From Hypoxylon rubiginosum (lineage: Eukaryota; Ascomycota; Sordariomycetes; Xylariales; Hypoxylaceae): a stretch of 64,000 nucleotides of DNA. The stretch's first letter is position 1, and every line of letters starts with the position of its first letter. Positions 1-15,565 of this stretch are shown piece by piece. The position numbers and the translations under genes are program-made. The stretch is taken from positions 930,001 to 994,000 of the forward strand of contig CADCXA010000024.1 in NCBI GenBank assembly GCA_902806565.1, written 5' to 3'. The notes under the pieces were generated by a model. It had not been told where the DNA came from, made no database searches, and was given only the letters and a program-made list of their open reading frames with translations.

Positions 1-678
1 GTTATAAATTTATATAATTATTTATTAATGTTATTATAATTTAAATATAGTTATTTATTATTATTATTATATTTTTATAGTTTAACTTAATAAAATTAAT
101 TGGTTTTTTAAATTAATATTTAATATTTTATTAACAAATAAAAATTTCTTTAAAAAAAACCCATTCTTTAAAAAATAAAATAATAAAATATTAATTATTT
201 ATAAAGTATAATAAATAATTAAATATAAAAAATTAAATATTAAAATTTTAAAATTTATATTCTTTTAAAAAAATATTATTTTAAAATATTAATATATAAA
301 AATATATTATTTTTTATAATAATTTATTATTACTAAAAAATAAAATATAATAAGTTTAGTTTTTATTAAAAAATATAAATAAAAATAAATATTAATAGTT
401 TAATATTTTATATTTTTTTTTTTTATTATAATGTTAAATATTTCTAGTAATTATATAATAAGTATAATATATAATATAATAATTTATAACGTTATTATTA
501 AAAATAATAAAAATTAATTATAAGTTAATATTATTTTAAAATAATAATTTAATTTAAATTATAAATATAAAATTATAACCTTTTATTTTATTAAAATTAA
601 AAAAGTTATAATAAAAATAAAGTGATTTTTAAGTTATGTTTAAAGTTATATTTAAAGCTTATAAAAAAAAAAAAACTT

Positions 679-785
679 TAAATAAAAATAAAAATAAAAA
701 TAAAAATAAAAATAAAAATAAAAAAATAATAATAATAAAAATTAAAATAAAAATAAAAATAAAAATAAAAATAAATAAATAAAAA
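679..785. repeat. AAAAT-type simple repeat
   Basis: A run of AAAAT pentamers, briefly interrupted by AAT trinucleotides. It is a low-complexity microsatellite inside the AT-rich block. Confidence 0.85.
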
Positions 786-1435
786 TATAATTAAAAGAAA
801 AAAGTATTTCTAATAAATAATAATATCTTTAAAAAAATTTAATTTAATATTATATTTATATATATATATATATACTTAAATATTTAATAAAAATAAATTA
901 ATATATTATATTATATTTTATTTAATAATAGTTATATTATTAGTATTTTATTAAAAAATGTTTATTTTATATTATAAAATACGTTATATTTATCTAATAA
1001 CACTTATTATTTTAAACTATTTAAATAGTAACTATTTATTTTTATTTAATATTAAATTATTTAATATTTTATAAAAAAAATTAAAATATTTTTAACATTA
1101 ATTTAAATTATCTAAATATATAAAATAAAACGTAAATAAATAATAAAACATTTTTTTAATTAAACTATTTAATATACATTTAAATAAAAAAAATAACTAA
1201 AAATTAAAAAAATAATATTAATATTATTATAAAATTAAATTATTATTAAATTAAATAAACTATAAAAATTATTTTATAACCAAACGAAATTATTAATAAA
1301 TATAATAAAATATCCTAGAAAATTTATAATAAAATAGTTATTAAAATAATTAATATATTAATATAAAATAAAAAAATCGAAATTATTAATAAGAAATTTA
1401 ATATTATAATTATTTTAAATAATACTTTTAAAAGT

Positions 1436-1491
1436 TTTATTAATATTTTTATAAACTTTATTAACATTTTTATAAACTTTATTAACATTCT
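1436..1491. repeat. 21-bp tandem repeat, nearly three copies
   Basis: Units begin at 1436, 1457 and 1478. The first two differ by one C/T transition and the third is partial. This is a relic tandem duplication inside the AT-rich block. Confidence 0.7.
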
Positions 1492-2060
1492 CACCGCTAT
1501 TTATTTAAATATATTACTTATTATATTAATAATATAACATTTATAAATAAATAAATAATTAAAATATAAAATCTAAAATATTAATATTATAATTTAATAT
1601 TATTATATAAAATTATTTTTAAAACTATAAATTAATATCCTTTTAACGTTATAATATAATTATAATAATATAAAAAAGTAAAAAAAAATATAAATATTTA
1701 ATATTATTAATTAAAATTAATATATTTAATTATTATTTATAAAATTTAAGAAATTATAACTATTATATAAAATTAATAAAAAATTAATATATATTTTAAT
1801 TATATAAAAAATACTTTTTATTATATATTTAATTTTATATAAAACTTTCCTTTTTTTTAATAAATAATAATATTATAAAAACATTATTTATAAATATTAA
1901 TATATTTAAATAAAAAGTTTTTATAAACTTATTAAAATTTATAATATAATCCTTATTATTAAATAAACTTATACTATTAAATAATTTATTTAAATTAAAA
2001 ATATAATTATAATTAAAATTTAAAAATGTTTTTTAATTTAAGTTAATAATAAATTAATTA

Positions 2061-2102
<42 letters not shown>

Positions 2103-2620
2103 TTAAAATAACTAATTATAAAAATATTAAAGTTATAACTAAAATTATTAATAAAAATAATATATTTATTAATTTTATTAAACTTTTTTTAAAATATTTT
2201 TTTATTTAAATAATATAAATATATTAAGCGTTATTTATTATTATTTTAATAATTATATATATTATAATTTTAATTAATATAACTTAATATAACTTTTTTA
2301 ACATATAAATATTTTATATTTTATAAAATAATAGTTTTAATTTTATTATTATTTAAAGTTAAAATATTAAATCGAATATATATATAAATAATATTAAAAA
2401 ATAATAAAATAAATATCTTATAAATTATATCTGTAAATAATATTTAAATAAATTAAGCGAAAATATATTTAAACGTTATTTAATTTAAATTATTTATAGT
2501 AAAATTATAAAAACGTTTTATAAGTTTTATTATTTTAATAATTATAATAATATCTTTTTATAATATATATATTATTTATTAATATTAAATAAATTTAATA
2601 TTTAAATTAATTTTAATATA

Positions 2621-2673
2621 TTTAATTTAAAATAAATTAATATAAAGTTTAATTTAAAATAAATTAATATAAA
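2621..2673. repeat. 26-bp direct repeat, two perfect copies
   Basis: The same 26 bases occur at 2621-2646 and 2648-2673, separated by one base. The composition is nearly all A/T, so it may be slippage rather than a transposon feature. Confidence 0.65.
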
Positions 2674-5600
2674 TTAATTTAAATCTTTTTTTTATAGTTA
2701 TATTAACTTTTAACTAACTAAAAAAAACATTTTAAATAAAAGTAATAAAAATATTAAAATGTAAAGAAATTATAATAAATATTAATAATATATTTATAAT
2801 AATATTAATTTATTAAACTAAATATTTAATAGTAAGTTATAAAAGGAATTCCTTAAAAAATAAAATTTAAAAAAAGTTATTAAAAGTTTTATAAAAATTA
2901 ATATAAAAAGAAATTATATTATTATTAATGTTTATATATTTTTAATTAATATAAATAAAATTACTAAAAGAATATTAATATATTTTATTAGTTTTAAATT
3001 ATTAATATTTATATTTTAATATAATATAATATTTATTTAATTTAATATTATAATTAGTTATATAATATAAAACGGTAACTTATTGTTATATATTATTATA
3101 TTTATTAATTATTAAATATCCTAAATTAATTTATCGGTTAAATAATTTTTTATAAAAAAAAATTTAATTTAAAAAAAACATATAAATAATATAAAATTCC
3201 TTTATAATTTATTAATATAAAAAAAAATAATTTTAATATAATATATAATAAACTTAATTTAAACTTTGAAATATAAAAATAATATATTATTTCTAGTAAT
3301 ATATTATTTTCTAGCGGTGTTATTTTATTTTTATATTAAAAAAAAAATAAATATAATTTACTTTTAATATTTAACTTTTTATTATTTTCTTAAATATTAC
3401 CAGTAAAAATATAATAAATATAATATATAATAAAATAATTAATATTACGTGGATTATTACTATAAAAATTAAATAAAATCTATAAATTATATTTAAAATA
3501 ATAAATTATAATAATTATATCACTTTAATTTAAAAAAAAGGAAAATATAATAAATAAGGTTGGTTTTTAAGGTATTTTTAATTTATAAAAAACTTTTTTA
3601 AAACATTTTTTAATAATAATGTTTTTTATTATTATAAAAAATAAAAAAATATATATATATAACCAAATAAATTAAATAATAAATATAATTAAAATTAAGG
3701 TTATTAGTTTAATAAAATAAAAATAAAAATATATATAATAAAATAATATAAAATAATTTATTAAATAATTTAAAATGGATAATTAAATAAAAATAATATA
3801 TTATATAAATATATAAATAAAATAATAAATATATGATTACTTAATACTAAAAAAAAAAGTGAAGAAAACACGTGGAAAATTTATGTAATTTTTATTAAAA
3901 TAACTTAAAAATTTTATAATATAAATTATATAAAAAAAAATTATATATATAAAATATTATTAAAAAAAAAATTAAATATTTAATTAGTTATTTAATATTT
4001 AAGAAATATTTAAAAATTATATTTATTATACGATATTTTATTAAATAGTTTTTATTAACTTTTATATATTTAGTGTAATTAACAGTTTTTACTAATTTTA
4101 ATATATTATATATTTATTATAATTAACTAATAAAATAAAATAAAAGTTTTAAAAACTATTTTTTAATTTTTTTAATATTATTATTTATAATTTATAGTTT
4201 TAAAACTTTATTTTTTCCTAGGTACTTAATATATTTAATATAATTTAATTTAATTATTTATAATATATAAAAAATATATTTATAGTTTAAAATTTTATTT
4301 AATTAAAAGTTTTTTAATAATATAAATATTAAAATAATGTATATTTTAATTATAAAATAATTTAATTATTATTTATTTTAATTTATTATAATTATAAATA
4401 AATATTAAAAATATATATTACTTATAAATAAATTATTTTTCTTAAAATTACTTAAGTAATATTATTATAATATATTAATAAATTAAAGTTAATATTAAAA
4501 AATCCAGTAATTATTATTATTTAAAAGGTATATAAAAAAATTTTATTATAATATTAAACTTATTATTATTTATATATTAATCTAGTTTATTAATTTTTTT
4601 TTATTTGTTATTTTTATTATTTATTTTTTATATAAATTTATTTATAATTAGTTAATTATATTAATTATTTAAATATAATATATAAAAAAAAACCATTTAG
4701 TAATTTTTTTAAGTTTAATATAAATAAATAATTTAATTTATATTATTTATAATATTATAATTATTTTTATATAGCGATTTATTATTTTTACGAAATTAAA
4801 ATAATTTAACTTTAAATATTTTAATTTTCACTTTGCCCTTACCTTTATTTTTAACTTTATTTATATTATTATTATTATTATTTATTTATATAATATTATT
4901 GTTTTTTATTAAAAATAAAAAATTTAATTTAAATTTAATATTTAATTTTTTTAAATTATACTTCACTTTTTTATTACTAAAATAATTATTATAGTTAAAT
5001 TTAATTAAACTAGGTTTAAAACCAAACTAAAAGTTAAACTTAAAATTAAAAATGTTTTAAAAATCTAATAAATTATAATTTAATTTAAATTTAAATTTAA
5101 AACTAAATATATTTAAATTTTAAAAATTAAATAAATCGTAATTAAGTTTTAATTTAAAGTTAAAAAACTGAAAATATAATTTTAAACGTTTTATTAAACA
5201 GTTATAATTATTATTATATATATTATTAAATTATATTTTTTTATATAGTATTTTTTTATAATATATTTTAATATTATTATTATAAAAACCAGAATTATAA
5301 AACTTAAAAATAAAAAGTTTAATATAAAATATTTTAAATATTTTAATTTTATTATTAATATTAAATATATTATTTAATTTATTTAATTTATATTTATTAT
5401 TAATATAAGATTAAATTAACTTATAAATATTAATATAAGATTTATATTTAATGTTTTAAATGTTTTTTTTTTTTATAATATAACCTAGTTTAAAATATAA
5501 ATTAATAATATATAATTTAAAAGTTTTTTTTTTAATAATTTAATTAATAAAAAGCAATATAATAATATTATTAAAAATAAACCAAGCGAAATAAATAAAA

Positions 5601-8600
5601 AAATATTTAATAAAAACCTTATTTATAATTAAATATTAAAAGTTATAATATAAACTAATAATTTTAAAATTATTTAAGTTTATATTTAAAACTTATAATA
5701 TATAATTAACTAATAACTATAAACTATTAATATTTTTAAAAAATAAAGTTATATTAAATTAATTTAATAAATAATAAAAATCTTAATAAAAAAATAATAT
5801 ATTAAAAGGTAAATTAAAAGAATTATTTTTAAACGTTAAAATTTTAAAATTATATTTATATATATAATTTTAAGTAAATTAATTCTTATATATTAATAGA
5901 ATTATATAATTATAATAAAGTTTAATTTTAATTTTAATAAAATAATAAGTTTTATTTTTAAAAACTTAAAAAGAAGGTTTTAAACTTAATATTTAAACTA
6001 GTATTTTAAGATTTTAATAAGTTTTAAAACGGGTTAATTAATTGTTTAGTTTATTTATAGCTGGTTAATTATAGCTGGAAAATTAATTAAAGCGACTAGG
6101 GTAATTAAAGCGACTTAATTAATTATAAAAAAAAAATTTTTCGGTTTTTAAATGTTTTTAAATTAATAATAATAATATTTATTTTAAGTTTAATTTTATT
6201 TTTATTGAAAAGAACCACTAGTTAAAATTTAAAAAAAAAAATAATAAACTATATATATTATAAAAATTAATATAAAAAAAGTATTTAATAAATAAAATAA
6301 AACCTACTTATATTCTTATTTATTTTTATAATTTAAAATAAAAAAAAAATAATAATTAACGGAAAAAATATTATTTTTTAGTTTAATAATAAACTTTAAA
6401 AGATTTAATGTTTTAAATAAATAAATGTTATATTAATAACGTTGTTAATTTTTAACGCTTATTTTTTTATTAAAAACCTAGATATTTTTAATTATAATAT
6501 ATATAATAATATATATTAAAAAATAAAAAACGTTGTTATTTTTAATAATTTAAGTACTAAATATTAACTTTAAACTAAAATAACTTAGATGGTAAATATC
6601 GATGGTTTTTAATAATAATTTATATAGTTTTTTTTAAAAAAAAAATATAAAAATAAAAAAATAAAACTTTAATATAATTATAATATATATAAAAAAATAA
6701 TAAAATCTATATAATATTATAAATATATTAAAGTTTAAGTAATATATATAAATATTAATAAATAAATAAAAATATTTAAAAAAGTTTAAAATATAACATT
6801 TTCTTAGTTTAAAATAATAAATATAAAATATATTAATTAAAATAAGTAGGTATTTAAGTTATAATTTATTAGTTTATTATAAATCGGTGATTATTTAATA
6901 TATATTTATTATATATTTAAATTAAAATACTAAGATAATTTATACTATTTATAAATAAGTAATTATATTATATTAAAAATATTTATTTTAAATTATTTAT
7001 TAAATTTATTTTTATTTAACCGTATTTATTTTTATATAATTTTTAATTTATTAATATCTTTTTATATTTAATTTACACGATATTAAATCTTATTTAATTA
7101 ACTTAAATACCATATTTTTTTATTATAAAATATTTTATTTAATATTAATATTAATTTTATATTTATAGTTATATATTATTTTAAATAACGTTTTAAAGTT
7201 AAATAATTATTTTTATAAAAGTTAACTATATTTTTATAAACTGGTTTTAATAAATGTTATATTAATTATTTATTATAAATTTATTTTATTTTTAATATTA
7301 GGAAATTCTTAAAATTATATCTTTTTAATGGTTTTTTTAACTTTTATAATAACTATTTTAATTTAAAATTATACTTAAAATCTACCGTTATAATATAGTT
7401 TATTACATTATTATTAATAATGTTTAATTATATTTAATTTATATAATTACTTATAATATAACTTTTATTTAAATAATATTTAATTTAATAATTATTTTAT
7501 TATTTTATAAATTTAATAATTTCCTGTTATAATATATTATTATATATAATATATAAAGCGATTTAATTAACGATTAAATTTATATTAAAACTACTTTTTA
7601 TAATTAAAAATTTAAAATAGTTTTATTAATATTAATTATATTTAATATTTTTATAAATAATTTATATTTATAATTTAATGTTTTATTATATTTTTTTATA
7701 ACTTTATTTACTATTACTTGATTTTTTTATTTTATTTATTATTTTCTTATTTATATAATTTTATAATTTTATTTTTTTAAAAAAAAATAATTATTATATT
7801 ATTTAAATAAATAATAATTATTTTTAGTTTAATTTATATAATTAATTAATATAATATATATATTAAAATAATTATTTTAACCTTATAATTTATATAAATA
7901 AACTATGGTTTAAAACTAAGTTTATTTATAATAAAAAGTATTTATCTATATAAATTAAAAAATAAAAAATTAAATTTATTAATATTATATTATAGTATTT
8001 TATAAAAATATATATTAATTTTTATATAGATTTTAAAATTAATAAAATGAAGTTTTTAATAGTTATTTATAGATTATATATAATTAAAATTAAGGATTAT
8101 AAATATTTTTTTTAGTTGTTATTTATTAAAATTTTATTTTTTTATATGTTATTATATAGTTTATAAATACTATTAATAATATATTTTAAAAACCATTAAC
8201 TTTAAAATGTTAAATTATATATATTTTTAAATGATTTTATAAATCTAGTTTTTATTTAAGTTTTTAAAAAAGTTAAATATTTATTAATAGTTATAAAAAA
8301 ATTAATATAATTAATATATAATATATTTTTATTTTATTAGCTTATTAATTTTTTATTTTATATTATATTTAAGCTGGATTTAAATAAAAAAAATAAAACT
8401 GATTTTTATATTTTATATATTTTATAGTTAATTAAGGATTTTTTTATTATAAATATTTTAATAATAAATAAAATAATATATATGTTTTATAAATTTAAAA
8501 AAATATATTATTAAATTATAATAAATTAATTTTTATTATTAAAGTTTTTATTTAAATGATTATTAAATTAAATTAATACTAGGTTTTTTTTTTTATAAAT

Positions 8601-11261
8601 ATTAAATAATTAAGTTATATTTTAACCTTATTATAAAAAGCTAATAAATTTTAATTATAATAATATTAATATTTATTTAGTTTTTATAAATGTTTTATAT
8701 ATAAAAATATTATTAAAAAATTTATTAGTTAAAATTAATATAATATTTTTTTTAAAGCTATAAAAAAATTTAATCTTAAAAAAGCCTTTTATTTAAATAC
8801 CAGTAAATGATTTTATTTTTATAAACCTTTAAATTAATTTAAATTTACATTATAATATTTTATTAATTTAAAAAATAATAATATTATTTAAATAATATTA
8901 TAATATATAAATAAAAGATTTTTATATTAATTTTAAAATATATAGTTTTATATTATATAAAATGTTTAAATTAATATAATATTTAAATAATTAAATTAAT
9001 AAAAATATATAAAAAACCGCCGTTTTATTTATTTATAGTTTTATTATATATTATATTTTTTTATAAAAAACCGATTTTAACTATTTTAAATAAAAGTTTA
9101 ATAATTTTTTTTATATTTATTTAGTTTTATAAATATTATAAAATACTATTAAAACTATATAAATAAAACCACCGTCTTTAATTATATAACTAAAATAACT
9201 TCTTAAAATTATATATTTTTTTCTATAAAATAGTTACTTTTATTTTTATTAAAATTATTTTCCCCTTTTTTTTTAACGTTACCTTTGTTATTTTTCTTAT
9301 ATATAATATAATTACCTATTATTTATTTAAATAAAAAAAAAACAAGCGGCTATATAAAAAGCAGAAAAAATAATAATTATTAAACATATAAAATTAATTA
9401 TAATTTATCTATTTAATAAATTATTAACCTTAATTTAATATTTAACTTATATTATTAAAAAGCTTTATATTTTATAAAAAATAATAAACACGTTTATAAT
9501 AAATATAAAAAATATACTAATATTTATATTTATTATTAAAAAATATAACTTAAAAAACTTAAATAATTATATAAATTAATTAAAATATATTTTAAATAAT
9601 ATAAAATAGTTTATTATTAATATCTTAAATATTATAACTTTTTTATATTTATTTTTTATATGTATAAAGTTTTAGTTAAAAATATTTAAAGATTTAAATT
9701 AATTTTATTTACCATTTAAATTTTAAGAAAATAAAGTAAAAAAGCTTCTTTATTATTTAACTATTTATAATATTTTATTTAAAATATATAACGTTTTTAA
9801 CCGTGTTTTTAAGCTTAAATAACAAAGTATAAAACATTTTTACCGCTTAATATTTTATAATAAAAAACAATTTCTTTAATACTAAAAAAAAAAAAATACT
9901 ACTTTATTTTTTTATATATAAAAAAAAAAAACTAAAAACATGTTTTAAGTATTAACTTTTAGTTATTTTAATGGTTATAATAACCGGCTTATTTTTATAT
10001 AAACCGTTAAATTATTTACTTTTTAATTTTAATTAATAATAAAGTTTTTATTATTTTTATTAAAATCGGTAAAAATATTATTAATTATAATTAAAATAAA
10101 ATCTATAAATAAAAATATATAATTAAATAATAAAACAATACTTATTCTAGCGTAAAATGAAATCTTATTAATTATAATTAATAAAATATCTTTTATTAAT
10201 ATAATAACTATTATTAATTAAAAAAAAAAAATTTTTAAAAGTTTTTTTTTAATATATAAATAAATTTATTAACATAAAATTTACTTTTTTTTATTTTTAT
10301 TACTTTAAAATTAAACTAATTATCACGTTAGTTTAATAAATTTTTTTAATAAATTATAATTATATATTTTAATGTTTTTTAAGTTTTTAATAGTTTTTAA
10401 TTATTTAATTAAATAATAAAAATATATTTACACTTAGATATTTATTTAGTTTATATTAAATTATTTTTTTATATTATATATTATTTAAAGTTTTAATTAA
10501 ATATAATAAATAAATATGTTTATATTATAAAAATAAACGAGGATTATATATTTTAATAAATTATTTTTTATAAAAATAATAATAATTTTTAATAAAATTA
10601 ATTTAATATTAAATTAATTTAAAAAAACAAAGCGTTATATAGTAATAAATTTTTTATAAAAATAACAAATAAAAAAAAAATTTTTAATAAGTTAAGTTAT
10701 TAAAAATATATAAAATAATTATTATATATATAATAATATTAATTTAAACGTTTAATTTTTAAGTGGTTTTAATATTTAAATAATTTATAATACCTATTTT
10801 TAATATAATTATTTTAACGTTTTTTTATATTACTTTTATTTTTTTTTATTATTTTTATTTTATATATAGTTTTTAATAATTTCTATTTTTTTTTTTATAA
10901 AACGTTATAATATTTATATAAAAAACTAATAATAAATGTTACTAAATATATATAATATAATAAAAATAATATTTTATAAAAATATTATTAAAATATTTAA
11001 TATAAATAATTATAAAAAGTGTAATATTTATAATTTTTTTTTTTATTAAGTTGTTATTAATAATTTTAAAATTAAATATATAATGTTAAATAATTTACTA
11101 AACTTAAATATATTATTTTTTTTTTAACTGGTTATATTTTATAGTTTAAATATTATTTTTTATATACGTTAACTTAAAATAAAAAATATATTTAAATATA
11201 AATAACTTTAAATTAATTTTATTAAAAATATAAAAGTTAAATATAAATTAATTACTTTAAA

Positions 11262-11480
11262 TAAATTATTTATTAAGTAAGGAATTTTTATTTTAAATAA
11301 ATTATTTATAAAATAAGCTTTAAATAAATTACTTATTAAATAAAAAACCTTTACTTTAAATAAATTATTTATAAAATAAGCTTTAAACGAATTACCTATT
11401 AAATAAAAAATCTTTATTTTAAATAAATTACCCGTTAAATAAAAAACCTTTATTTTAAATAAATTACTTATTAAATAAAA
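11262..11480. repeat. Short tandem repeats of two unit types
   Basis: Alternating units of roughly 36 and 27 bases, each starting with TTTAAATAAATTA, fill this stretch. They create a repetitive minus-strand open frame (11208..11585) of NLFK-type residues. I treat that frame as an artefact of the repeat, since its composition is only what AT-rich DNA encodes. Confidence 0.7.
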
Positions 11481-14400
11481 ATATTTTATTTTAATTAAAC
11501 CATTTAATAAATATATATTATTTATATTAAATAAATTAATTATTTTAAACAATGTTTTATTAATTAATATAAATAAAATTAACATTAAAATATTAAATAA
11601 AATTAATAAAATAAAACGGTTATTTATTATAAAAAAAACAAAACAATTAAATTATTAGTAAACTAATAAAATAATAAAATTATAAGTTTATATAATTATT
11701 TATTAATATTATATTATAAGAAAAAATAATAAATCGGTAATTATATTAATAATAAAAATAAAACAGTGTAAATTTTTTTATTATTTTATTTAATATATAT
11801 TTTTTAATATAATTAAAAATAATTAATATTAAAATTTTATATTATATAAAACTTACAGTTTATAATTTATAATCCTAACTTATTAATAACATTATTTTAA
11901 AATTTAAATTTAATAAATAAATAACTTACATTAAAATTAAATTTTAAATAAAGTTTATTTAAAAAGTTAATATAATAAAAAAAAAAAAAATTTAATTAAT
12001 TATAATTACTAATTATAATATTATAATAATAAGTAATTTATTTAATAAAAATATAATACCTTAAATATAATTAAAAAATATAATAAAATATAATATATAT
12101 ATTATTTATATATTTATATATTAAAAAATTATTATAATTTTATTAATAAAATAAATAATAACTTTTTTTTTATTATTTATTTGTTTATTTTTAATAAATA
12201 AAGTTAATAAAAATTTAAACGATTTTATATTAAACTTAGGTTTATAATATAATAATAAAAATTAAAAAAGCCACTTTAATTTAAATTAATATATAAATTT
12301 AAATTTTAATATTAATTTAAAATAATAAATATTATTTTTATTTAAATTACTTAGGATATTATTAACTTAAATATAAATTATAATAATAAGTTTTATTAAA
12401 TCTTTTTTATATTTTATTTATTATTTATATTTAATAATAATATATTATATATTTATATATAACCAGCTTTTAAAAATCTAATATAATTAATTTAATTTTT
12501 AACTTATTTAAAAATAATAATAAGCTTTTAATTTTTAAAAAGCTAACTTAATTAAAATAAATTAAATTTAAGTTACTTTTATTTAAAAGTAATTAATTTA
12601 ATAATAGTTTATTGTTTTTAAATAATTTAAAATATTATATAGTTATAATAAAAAAGTAAAAAAAAAAAAAAAAATTGTTTAAAAAATATAAATAAGAGTA
12701 AATATAATAATAAAAATAAATATAAAAGGAAAATTAAAAGTAAAAAAAAAAGTAAAAATAAAAAGCAGGGGAAAATACCGGTGTAAAACAAGTTAAAAAT
12801 TTTATATATAAAATTATATTTTATAAATTTAAAAAACCATAGTTTTTATTTTTTTTTAAAAATAATATAACTAAAAAAAATATTAACTTATTTACTAAAA
12901 AAAAAAACATAGTTTTTAACATTAAATTAATTTTAATTAAAATATTATTTACATTTATTAATATTTTTAAAACTTTTAATATTACTTTAAAATTAAAAAT
13001 AATTACTACCGTTAAATAATTATTATAATATAATATAAATACTTATAAATATAATATTAATTTATTATTAGTTAAATTTATTAATTTATTTAATATAAAT
13101 AATATTAAAATTAATTATAAAATTTAAAAATATTAAATAATTTTAAGATTTATATATTATAATTATTTTAAGTAAGTTATTTTAATAAATACTATAAATA
13201 TATATAAACGAAAAATTAATATATTATTATTTAAATTTATTAATTTAATTAATATAAGCGAATTTAAAACCAGTTAAAAAACTTATAAATGTTAAGTAAT
13301 TATTAATAATTTTAATAATAAATTATTAAATAATAATTAAAGTATTTTATAATTTTAAAATATAATAATAATATTTTTCTTTAAATATAATATCTATTAA
13401 TAAGTAAAATTATTTAAAACTAAATATTATAAAAGTTTCACTAATAAATAATAAAGGTTAATAAATATTAATATTATAATAATTAAGTTAAAAAATAATA
13501 ATTAAATTAAATATTATACTTTTAAATTTTAAAATATATATTAATATATTTATTAATATTTTTACTTTATAAATAAAATAATAAAAAAGTTATTATAATA
13601 AAGTTATTATTTTAATATTAATTTATAATATTATTATTAACTGGTTTTTATAGTTATTTATTTTAATAATAAACTAATTTTTAATTTCTTAAAAATAAAA
13701 ATAATTTAATTTTAATTACGTTACAAGTTTATATCTTATTTATAGTTCGTTATATTTTTTTTAGCAGTTTTTAAATGTTAATATTATTATAAACAGTTTA
13801 TTAAATGGTTATTTATTTTATTTTTATTGTTTTTTTTTTTTATAAAGTTTATAAAAATATTTTACTTAAAAAAAAAAAAAAAAAAAACTAACTTATATAT
13901 AAATAACTTGTAATTATTATTATATTTAAAAAGCTAAATATAGTAATAAAATTTTATATAATATATATAAATATTTTAATATTAAATATGTTTATAAAAG
14001 GATTTTTAATATAAAAAAAACTAATAAATTTAATATAAATAAAACCAATAAAAATTTAGTAATTAAAATATATATATTTTTTATTAATATATATATAAAT
14101 TATATATAAATTATTATAGTTTTAATTTTATAAAAAAATATATAAAAAAATGTTATTAATTTTAAACTTATTTTTTTTAAATAACTAAATTATAATAAGT
14201 TTAATATACTGTTAATTTTTATTTAAATCGGTAACTTATTTAATAATAATAATATATAATAATAATTTTTTATAAGTTTTTTTAAATATTAAAATAATTA
14301 TAATTTAATATTATATTAATATTATATATAATAATAATAAAATTTAACTATTATAATTATTATATTAAATTAACTATAGTTTTTTTAATATTTTATTTAA

Positions 14401-15076
14401 TAATTTTATTTTTAAAGATAAAATTTTTTATTTTATTTAGCGATTTTAAATATATTATAAGTTATTTATATTTAAATAATTTTATATAATTTTTTTTAAA
14501 ACGTAAGTATTTTTTTATTATTAAATAATAAATTATAATTATAGTTTTAAAATAACTATTATATTTTTCATTATACTTTATTAGTTTTAAATAAAATTTA
14601 AATATAAGAAAAACATTACGAAATATTTTTATAAATTGTTTTAAAAAAAAAAATATTAATTTATAAAGTAACTTTTTATTTATATAAATAACATATATTT
14701 TAATAATTAATTATTTATAATTAAGTGTTAAAATTAAAACAAGGCTTTTTTTAAAACGTTAAAATATAAAATAAATAAATTAATATAAAAGTTAAATATA
14801 TAGTAAAATAATAAAATAAATATATATATATTTATTTTTAATTATATAATAATATAATTTTTTTTTTATATAATAGTTAATAAATTAATAAGTGTATTTA
14901 TATTTTATAATTATATATAAATAAATATTAGTATTTTTTAAAACTGTTTATAAATATTATATAACGTATTTTAATATTTTTATTTTTTAAATTAAAGTTA
15001 AATAAGTTTAGTTTTTTTTTTAATTTTAATTTTATTTATTTAACTTATAAAAAATATATATAATTCGTATTATATT

Positions 15077-15135
15077 TAGGTTAAAAAATATTATTTCTAG
15101 GTTATAAAATATTATTTTTAGGTTATAAAAATATA
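15077..15135. repeat. 21-bp tandem repeat, about three copies
   Basis: Three successive units starting TAGGTTA at 15077, 15098 and 15119, with minor A/T changes and a partial last copy. Confidence 0.65.
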
Positions 15136-15437
15136 ATATTAAACGTATATTTACTAAAAATACCTAGTTTAAAAAGCGTTATTAAAATTTTAAAAGCTAT
15201 AATAAAAATAATAATTAAGATACTAATAATGTTTTAAAAAATATCTTAATTAAAAAATAATATAATATTAAACTTATATTTATTAAATATATTTATTTAA
15301 AAAAATAATATTAAAATCTTATAAATTTTAATAATAATAACAATAAAAATACTTTAAAAAATATATATATAAAAAAATAACACTTAAATTATTTAAATTA
15401 AAATTATAATAATAATAACTCCGGTATTATTAATCCG

Positions 15438-15565
15438 GACCTTTTTATTTTTTTTAAAAATAATCCTAGTTTTATTTTTTTTAAAAATAACCCCGGTTTT
15501 ATTTCTTTTAAAAATAACCCCGGTTTTATTTCTCTTAGAAATAACCTTGGTTTTAATTAAAATTA
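15438..15565. repeat. 27-bp tandem repeat with surviving GC
   Basis: Units of 27 bp at 15463-15489, 15490-15516 and 15517-15543, with partial copies on both sides. The core ACCCCGGTTTTATTTC is intact in two copies. In others it reads CCTAG or CCTTG, i.e. C-to-T and G-to-A changes. This is one of the few places in the block where CCCCGG survives. Confidence 0.8.

Noticed and set aside
11208..11585. 125-codon minus-strand frame rich in NLFK/FYL repeats
   Set aside because: It is produced by a short AT-rich tandem repeat; only AT-coded residues appear and nothing supports translation.
12650..12790. Lysine-rich frame as a retroelement gag remnant
   Set aside because: Poly-purine DNA encodes lysine in any case; no zinc-knuckle or other motif could be read.
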